A DNA stretch of 12,482 nt from positions 1 to 12,482 of the forward strand of contig CAISKG010000448.1 of assembly GCA_903885855.1 (NCBI GenBank), in the 5' to 3' direction. The DNA is from an uncultured Planctomycetaceae bacterium (GTDB taxonomy: Bacteria; Planctomycetota; Planctomycetia; Pirellulales; UBA1268). Shown piece after piece: positions 7,935-12,482 of this stretch; position 1 is the stretch's first letter; the number at the start of each line of letters is the position of its first letter. Under the pieces are notes generated by a model. That model worked only from the letters and a program-made list of their open reading frames with translations, ran no database searches and was not told the DNA's origin. A program made the translations under genes and the position numbers.

Positions 7935-9293
7935 TCAGGACGCCTCCCCCTCGCCGCCGCCGCGGCCACGCACCAGCAGCCGGATCGGCACCTCCTCCAG
8001 CGGCGTCGACTTCCGCAGGGCGTTGACGAGGTAGCGCTGGTACGGCTCGGGGATGCTGCGTGGGGCGCTGGTGGAGAGGACGATCGTCGGCGGATTCACC
8101 TCCACCTGGGTGGCGTAGTAGACGCGCACCGGACGGCCGCGGCCGTCGGCGGGGGGCTGGTTGGTCTCCACCGCCGCCCGGACCACGGCGTTGAGGCGTG
8201 CCGTCGGCACGCGCGTGCTCGCCTGGCGATAGAGCCGGCGCGCCGTGTCGACCACGGTCTTCACGTGGCGGCCCCGGGTGGCGGTGGTGAATTCCACCGG
8301 CGCCCAGGGCATGCTCCGGAAGGTCTCACGGAGGTACTCCACCCACTCCCGCTTCGCCACGCCGCCGGCGTACAGATCCCATTTGTTGACGACGAACACC
8401 ACCGGCTTGGCTTCCTCCATGATCGTGTCGGCGAGCTGCTTGTCGACGCGCCCAATCGGCTCCGAGGCGTCGAGGAACAACAGCACGACGTCGGCGCGGC
8501 GGATGCTGCGCTGGGCGCGGTGGGTGGAGTAGAAGTCGAGGTCGGTGGTGCGGCTCTTCGTGCGGCGCAGTCCCGGCGTGTCGATCGCCAGGAACGACTG
8601 CCCGTCGATCTCGAAGCGCACGTCGACGCTGTCGCGGGTGGTGCCGGCGACGGGGCTGGTGATGACGCGATCCTCGCGTGCCAGGGCGTTGGTGAAGGTG
8701 CTCTTGCCCACGTTCCGCCGGCCGACGATCGCCAGCTTCATCTCGGGCAGCGCCGCCCCCTGCTCCGCCTCCTCGGGCCAGGCCTCCGGAAGCCGCTCGA
8801 CGATCGCCTCCACGAGGCCGTCGCGGTTGCGGTTCTGGCGCACGCTGACCACCACCGCCGGGCCGAAGCCGAGCCCGTCGAAGTCGTGGACCAGGAGGTC
8901 GTATTTCGGGTCGTCGGCCTTGTTGGCCACCAGCAGCACCGGGGCGCCGCTGCCGCGGAGCCGCCGGGCCACCTCGCGGTCGGCGGGCAGGAGGCCGCTG
9001 CGCACCTCGACGACGAACACGACGAGCGCCGCCGACGCCAGCCCCGCCTCGATCTGGGCGTCGATCGACGCCGTCAGGCCGTCGGGGTCGTCGAAGCCCA
9101 TCCCGCCGGTGTCGACCAGATCGATCACCCGGCCGTCGAGCTCGAGGCGCTGCACGAGCCGGTCGCGCGTCACGCCCGCGGTCGGATCCTCGATGGCGAT
9201 CCGCTTCTCCACGAGCCAGTTGAAGAGGCTCGATTTGCCCACGTTGGGGCGCCCCACGACCACGACCCTGGGGATGACGTCGACGGCGGGCAT
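7935..9293 (-). CDS. der: Ribosome-assembly GTPase Der (EngA)
   Basis: This 452-residue protein has two tandem GTPase domains and a C-terminal KH-like domain, the arrangement unique to Der, which assists maturation of the 50S subunit. Domain 1 shows GRPNVGKS (14-21), DTGG (61-64) and NKAD (124-127). Domain 2 shows GRRNVGKS (191-198), DTPG (238-241) and NKWD (303-306). The KH-like part (about 355-440) includes the QVEVNPPTIVLS strand. Domain 2 departs from the common GRPNVGKS and DTAG forms, but the P-loop Lys-Ser and the G3 and G4 aspartates are intact. The ATG at 9293 places the first P-loop at the usual distance. An upstream GTG at 9353 would add 20 residues but lies inside the hairpin after pepF, so it is rejected. 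No Shine-Dalgarno site is visible. Confidence 0.96.
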   Translation of the reverse strand: MPAVDVIPRVVVVGRPNVGKSSLFNWLVEKRIAIEDPTAGVTRDRLVQRLELDGRVIDLVDTGGMGFDDPDGLTASIDAQIEAGLASAALVVFVVEVRSGLLPADREVARRLRGSGAPVLLVANKADDPKYDLLVHDFDGLGFGPAVVVSVRQNRNRDGLVEAIVERLPEAWPEEAEQGAALPEMKLAIVGRRNVGKSTFTNALAREDRVITSPVAGTTRDSVDVRFEIDGQSFLAIDTPGLRRTKSRTTDLDFYSTHRAQRSIRRADVVLLFLDASEPIGRVDKQLADTIMEEAKPVVFVVNKWDLYAGGVAKREWVEYLRETFRSMPWAPVEFTTATRGRHVKTVVDTARRLYRQASTRVPTARLNAVVRAAVETNQPPADGRGRPVRVYYATQVEVNPPTIVLSTSAPRSIPEPYQRYLVNALRKSTPLEEVPIRLLVRGRGGGEGEAS

Positions 9294-9353
9294 GCGGGAA
9301 AGGGCCCGTCTCGGGAGGCGGCCGGGGGAAGGCGGAGAGGGAGAGTCTACCAC

Positions 9354-9369
9354 GGGCGGGCGTCCGCCC
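9354..9369 (-). terminator. Hairpin after pepF
   Basis: A perfect 6-base stem (GGGCGG with CCGCCC) closes a 4-base loop, 8 bases after the pepF stop codon in the direction of transcription. It is the best-formed hairpin in the window and lies in the 84-base gap before der. It would separate the fabH-pepF unit from der. The following bases are not T-rich, so it is not a classical intrinsic terminator. Confidence 0.45.
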
Positions 9370-9377
9370 CGCGCCGG

Positions 9378-11195
9378 TCACTCCGCCAGCACCGCCTCCA
9401 GCTCGTCGACCAGCCGGGCGAAGCGCGACAGCGCCGTGGCCACCGGCTCCGGCCGCTCGAGATCGACGCCGGCGTCGCGCAGCAGCTCCAGCGGCCAGCG
9501 CGAGCGGCCACCGCGCAGGAATCCCAGGTAGGCCTCCAGCTCGGCCTTTCCCCCTCCGGCGACGCGCTCGGCCAGCGCGATCGCCGCCGCCAGGCCGGTG
9601 GCGTACTTGTAGACGTAGAACGCGTGGTAGAAGTGGGGAATCCGCAGGCACTCCAGCTCCAGCTGCGGATCGACGACGAACCCCGGCCCGAAGTAGGCGT
9701 CCAGCAGCCCGCGGTACATTCCCCGCAGGCGCTCGAGCGTCAGCGGCTGCCCCTCCTCGGCGGAGCGGTGCGTGAGCCGCTCGAATTCGGCGAACATCGT
9801 CTGCCGCACGATCGTGTTGCGGATGGTGTCGATCTCGCGTGCCAGGATCACGGCCCGCTCGCGCGGCGACCGCGCCCGGGCCAGGAGCATCGAGGAGAGG
9901 AGCTGCTCGTTGAAGGTGCTGGCCACCTCCGCCACGAAGATCGTGTAGCCGGCCAACTGGAACGGCTGGGCCTCCGCCGAGAGGCGCGTGTGCATCGAAT
10001 GGCCCGCCTCGTGGGCCAGCGTGAAGACGTGCTCCACCCCCTCCTCGCGGAAGTTCATGAGGATGTAGGGATCGGAATCGTACGTCCCGGAGCTGAACGC
10101 CCCCGACTGCTTGCCGGCGTTGGGATAGCGGTCGCACCAGCGCCCCTCGAGCCCGCCCCGGAGGCGCCGGCAGTAGTCGTCGCCGAGCGGCGCGAGCGAC
10201 GCCACCACGAGATCCACCGCCTCGCCCCACCGATGGCGGCGGGGGGCGTCCTCGCCGAGCGGCACGTAGCAGTCGTAGTGGTGGATGTCGGGCAGGTGGA
10301 GGAGCCGGCGGCGGAGGTCGTAATAGCGGTGGACCGCCGGGAGGTGGGCGCGGACGGCGGCCACGAGCTGGTCGTAGACCGCCAGGGGGATGTTGTCGGC
10401 GAACAGCGCGCCCTCGACGGCCGAGGGATGGTTGCGGACACGCGCGGCGTAGACGTCGTGCTCGACGCTGCCGGCCAGCGTCGCCGCCAGCGTGTTGGCG
10501 TGGGCCTCGTACTGCTCGTAGAAGCGGTGGAAGGTCGTGCGCCGCACCTCGCGGTCGGCGTCGAGGAGCAGCGATGTGAAGGAGGCGTTGGAGAGCTCGA
10601 CGGAGCGGCCGCGGCCGTCGACCACCGTGCCGAAGCGCATGTCGGCGTCGGTGAGCTGGCGGAATACCGTCGCCGCCGTGCCGGCGAAGGTGCCCTGCAT
10701 CGCCAGGAGGCGTTCCTCCCGCTCCGAGAGGACGTGGGGGCGCGTGCGCACCAGCCGCTCGAGCGCCACCCGGTGAGGCGCCAGCGGCGGCAGGGCGATC
10801 CAGGCGTCGAGCGTGGGGGCGGGGATCGCCAGGATCTCCGGCGCGAGGAAGCTCGCCTTGGCCGCCAGGTCGGTGGCCACGTGGCGGAAGCGGCCGGTCA
10901 TGCGCTGCGCCTCCGGCGCGGCCTGATCCTCCGCGGCGCGGAGGTGCGCGTAGGTGCCCAGGCGGTCCCCCTCGCGTTCCAGCGCGAGGTCGAGGTCGAG
11001 GGCGGCGGCGAGCGCCTCCGGTCCCCGCCCGAGCGTGCCGGCCAGCGCCGCGTACTCGGGGATCCGCGCCTCCCACGCCGCCAGCGCCACCTCCCACTCG
11101 GCGTCGGAGACGAACAGGCTCGAGAGATCCCAGGTGTCGGCGGCGGGCACCTCGCGGCGTGCGGGCAGCCGCTCGATCGTCGCGGTGTCGGTCAT
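9378..11195 (-). CDS. pepF: Oligoendopeptidase F (peptidase family M3B)
   Basis: This 605-residue zinc metallopeptidase is expected to cut short peptides in the cytosol, and its length is typical of PepF. The zinc site HEAGH is at 395-399 within FTLAHEAGHSMHT. The third ligand is probably Glu423 in VAEVASTFNE. The region GKQSGAFSSGTYDSDPYILMNF (361-382) and the C-terminal HFYHAFYVYKYATG (521-534) are typical M3B blocks. The N-terminal half is the helical PepF_N domain. It has no signal peptide. The start is the ATG at 11195. A longer in-frame start at 11288 would run deep into fabH and is rejected. GGGGG (11204-11208) serves as ribosome binding site and abuts the fabH stop (TGAGGGGG), 13 bases lying between the two genes. 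Translational coupling with fabH is likely, although the functions are not obviously linked. Confidence 0.95.
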   Translation of the reverse strand: MTDTATIERLPARREVPAADTWDLSSLFVSDAEWEVALAAWEARIPEYAALAGTLGRGPEALAAALDLDLALEREGDRLGTYAHLRAAEDQAAPEAQRMTGRFRHVATDLAAKASFLAPEILAIPAPTLDAWIALPPLAPHRVALERLVRTRPHVLSEREERLLAMQGTFAGTAATVFRQLTDADMRFGTVVDGRGRSVELSNASFTSLLLDADREVRRTTFHRFYEQYEAHANTLAATLAGSVEHDVYAARVRNHPSAVEGALFADNIPLAVYDQLVAAVRAHLPAVHRYYDLRRRLLHLPDIHHYDCYVPLGEDAPRRHRWGEAVDLVVASLAPLGDDYCRRLRGGLEGRWCDRYPNAGKQSGAFSSGTYDSDPYILMNFREEGVEHVFTLAHEAGHSMHTRLSAEAQPFQLAGYTIFVAEVASTFNEQLLSSMLLARARSPRERAVILAREIDTIRNTIVRQTMFAEFERLTHRSAEEGQPLTLERLRGMYRGLLDAYFGPGFVVDPQLELECLRIPHFYHAFYVYKYATGLAAAIALAERVAGGGKAELEAYLGFLRGGRSRWPLELLRDAGVDLERPEPVATALSRFARLVDELEAVLAE

Positions 11196-11208
11196 GGCAG
11201 GAGCCCCC

Positions 11209-12240
11209 TCACAGCGTCCACACGGCGCTCCCCCAGGCGAGCCCGCCCCCGAACCCACACACGACCACCGTGCTGCCCGGCCCGACACGCCCCTCCGACC
11301 ACGCCTCGTCGAGCGCCAGCGGAATCGAGCCGCTCGAGGTGTTGCCGTAGCGGTCGATGTTGACCACCATCCGGTCGGGCGGCAGGCCCAGCGCGTCGCG
11401 CACGCCGTCCACGATCCGCAGGTTCGCCTGATGGAGGACGAAGGCGTCGATCCGGTCGAGCGAGAGCCCCGCCCGTTCCACCACCGCGGCGATGTTGTCG
11501 GCGGCGAGCCGGATGGCCCACTTGAACACCGCCCGGCCGTCCATCCGCATGTACTGCTCGCGCTGCGCGAGCCCCTCGGCCGACACCGGCCGGCGCGTGC
11601 CGCTCATCGGGCAGACGAGCAGCTCGGCGCCGCGGCCGTCCGACCCGAGGGCGTGGACGAGAAGGCCGCAGCCGGCCCCCTCGGGGCCCTCGTCGCGCTC
11701 CAGGAGCACGGCGCCGGCGCCGTCGCCGAACAGCGGCCAGGTCTTCACGTCGAGGGGGTCGACGACGCGCGAATTGGTGTCGGCGCCGATCACCAGCGCC
11801 AGCCGGCTCGACCCCGAGGCCAGGAACTGCGCCGCCGTGACCAGCGCGTAGACGAAGCCCGCGCAGGCGGCGGTGACGTCCATGGCCGGGGCGTCGATCC
11901 CCAACTGCGACTGCACGAGGCAGGCCGACGAGGGGATCGAGGTGTCCGGCGTGAAGGTGCCGAGGACGAGCAGATCGACCTCCGCGGGCGACCGGCCGCA
12001 GCGCCGGAACAGATTCCGCGCCGCGGCCACGGCCAGATCGCTCGTCGCCATGCCGGCGGGCGCGTGGCGGCGCTCGCGGATGCCGGTGCGCTCGAGGATC
12101 CACTCGGCATCGCAGCCGAGTGCCGCCAGGTCGGCGTTGGTGACCACCTCGTCCGGCGCGAACGACCCGATGCCCGCGAGGCGGAAGCCACGCGCGGTGC
12201 CGTAGCGCGACGGCCGCGGATCGTCGACGGGGCCCGGCAT
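11209..12240 (-). CDS. fabH: Beta-ketoacyl-ACP synthase III
   Basis: This 343-residue thiolase-fold enzyme starts type II fatty-acid synthesis by condensing an acyl-CoA, usually acetyl-CoA, with malonyl-ACP. The catalytic triad is clear: Cys126 in VTAACAGF, His270 in LHQANLRI and Asn300 in RYGNTSSGS. The GDGAGAVLL block (172-180) and the C-terminal GFGGGLAWGS glycine loop are typical. An N-terminal extension of about 18 residues precedes the usual first strand (FRLAGIGSFAP). The start is set by the ATG at 12240, with AGGGCGG 6 bases upstream. A GTG at 12243 would be too close to that site. The ATG overlaps the stop of the upstream repeat-tailed gene by one base. No fabD, fabG or acpP follows. 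The acyl-CoA preference (straight or branched) cannot be told from these motifs. Confidence 0.95.
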   Translation of the reverse strand: MPGPVDDPRPSRYGTARGFRLAGIGSFAPDEVVTNADLAALGCDAEWILERTGIRERRHAPAGMATSDLAVAAARNLFRRCGRSPAEVDLLVLGTFTPDTSIPSSACLVQSQLGIDAPAMDVTAACAGFVYALVTAAQFLASGSSRLALVIGADTNSRVVDPLDVKTWPLFGDGAGAVLLERDEGPEGAGCGLLVHALGSDGRGAELLVCPMSGTRRPVSAEGLAQREQYMRMDGRAVFKWAIRLAADNIAAVVERAGLSLDRIDAFVLHQANLRIVDGVRDALGLPPDRMVVNIDRYGNTSSGSIPLALDEAWSEGRVGPGSTVVVCGFGGGLAWGSAVWTL

Positions 12241-12482
12241 CACGAACCGCCCTGCGGCGCGGCCTCCGCTGGAGCGGGCTCGGACGCCGCCGGCGCGTCC
12301 GCCGGCGGAGCGTCGGGTGCCGGAGCGTCAGCCGCCGGGGTGTCGACAGGCGTCTCGGTCGCGGTCGGCTCGGTCGCAGGCGGCTCGGTCGCGGGCGTCT
12401 CGGTCGCGGGCGGCTCGGTCGCGGTCGGCTCGGTCGCAGGCGTCTCGGTCGCAGGCGTCTCGGTCGCAGGCGTCTCGGTCGC
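12240..12482 (-). CDS. C-terminal tail with ATE[T/P][P/T] pentapeptide repeats (partial)
   Basis: The minus strand is open from the right edge to a TGA at 12242-12240, giving the last 80 residues of a protein that begins outside the window. The first 45 residues are nine tandem pentapeptides: ATETP (five), ATEPT (two) and ATEPP (two). The next 35 are an Ala/Pro/Asp/Glu-rich stretch ending in AAPQGGS. The tail is acidic, has no Lys or Arg, and is certainly disordered. The reading frame is supported by the regular period-5 pattern and by the TGATG overlap with fabH. The protein cannot be identified. In many bacteria rpmF and plsX precede fabH, so a tailed version of either is possible, but nothing seen here shows it. 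A linker or wall-spanning segment of an envelope protein is an alternative. Confidence 0.65.
   Translation of the reverse strand, partial: ATETPATETPATETPATEPTATEPPATETPATEPPATEPTATETPVDTPAADAPAPDAPPADAPAASEPAPAEAAPQGGS
12247..12253 (-). promoter_or_regulatory. Ribosome binding site of fabH
   Basis: AGGGCGG on the minus strand lies 6 bases before the ATG at 12240 and only 3 before the in-frame GTG at 12243, so it favours the ATG. It falls inside the last codons of the upstream gene, consistent with coupled translation. Confidence 0.5.
12348..12482 (-). repeat. Nine-copy 15-bp coding minisatellite
   Basis: Nine head-to-tail 15-base units of the form GCGACCGAGNCGNCN run to the window edge without interruption. 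Only positions 10, 13 and 15 vary: A or C, A or C, and T or C. Three consecutive units next to the edge are identical (GCGACCGAGACGCCT). The array is in frame as pentapeptides and continues beyond the window, so the copy number is a minimum. Confidence 0.95.

Noticed and set aside
9344..9349. TAGACT on the minus strand as a -10 box for der
   Set aside because: It has a -10-like sequence, but no matching -35 element stands at about 17 bases upstream, so it is not supported.
9294..9353. Longer Der N-terminus starting at GTG 9353
   Set aside because: The extra 20 residues are Pro/Ser/Arg-rich, unlike Der, and the start codon lies at the hairpin after pepF.
11196..11288. Longer PepF N-terminus starting at 11288
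   Set aside because: It would overlap fabH by 80 bases, and the ATG at 11195 has a suitably placed ribosome binding site.
6471..11363. A 1630-codon open frame on the + strand, antisense to ald, the Gfo/Idh/MocA gene, der and pepF
   Set aside because: It overlaps four full, well-identified genes on the opposite strand, and its product is low-complexity (Val/Ala/His/Arg-rich) with no motif.
12348..12482. CRISPR-like array at the right edge
   Set aside because: The units are 15 bases, directly adjacent and without spacers, and they are in frame as pentapeptides, so this is a coding minisatellite.

Overview
The window is very GC-rich. It carries eight full or nearly full protein genes with no RNA genes, CRISPR array or insertion sequence that I can see. 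The best guess for the source is a high-GC member of the Planctomycetes. The reasons are a Tat-exported Gfo/Idh/MocA oxidoreductase, a two-domain Der GTPase with altered G-motifs, and sparse Shine-Dalgarno sites. This placement is inference, since no marker gene settles it.

Layout, left to right. Positions 2-208 may be the Arg/Ala/Pro-rich C-terminal tail of a + strand gene that begins outside the window, followed by about 150 bases of leader containing GC-rich hairpins. On the + strand come an RND/MMPL-type membrane transporter (356-2701) and a complete M17 leucyl aminopeptidase (pepA, 2750-4249). A 38-base convergent gap with a hairpin separates pepA from the minus strand genes. Everything from 4288 to the right edge is read on the minus strand. 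In transcription order these are a protein with an ATE[T/P][P/T] pentapeptide-repeat tail (partial, 12482-12240), fabH, pepF, der, a secreted Gfo/Idh/MocA protein, ald and mtnA.

The tail protein, fabH and pepF are tightly coupled. The tail gene's stop overlaps the fabH start by one base, and the fabH stop overlaps the pepF ribosome binding site. A hairpin after pepF and another after der suggest the run is divided into several transcripts. ald and mtnA, 22 bases apart, probably form one of them.

The functions are mostly housekeeping: fatty-acid initiation (FabH), ribosome assembly (Der), peptide turnover (PepA, PepF), alanine/pyruvate interconversion (Ald) and methylthioribose-1-phosphate isomerisation (MtnA). 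I do not see a convincing new multi-gene system. The most unusual items are the pentapeptide minisatellite tail coupled to fabH, the RND transporter with the conserved TM acidic residue in only one half, and the altered motifs in the second G domain of Der.
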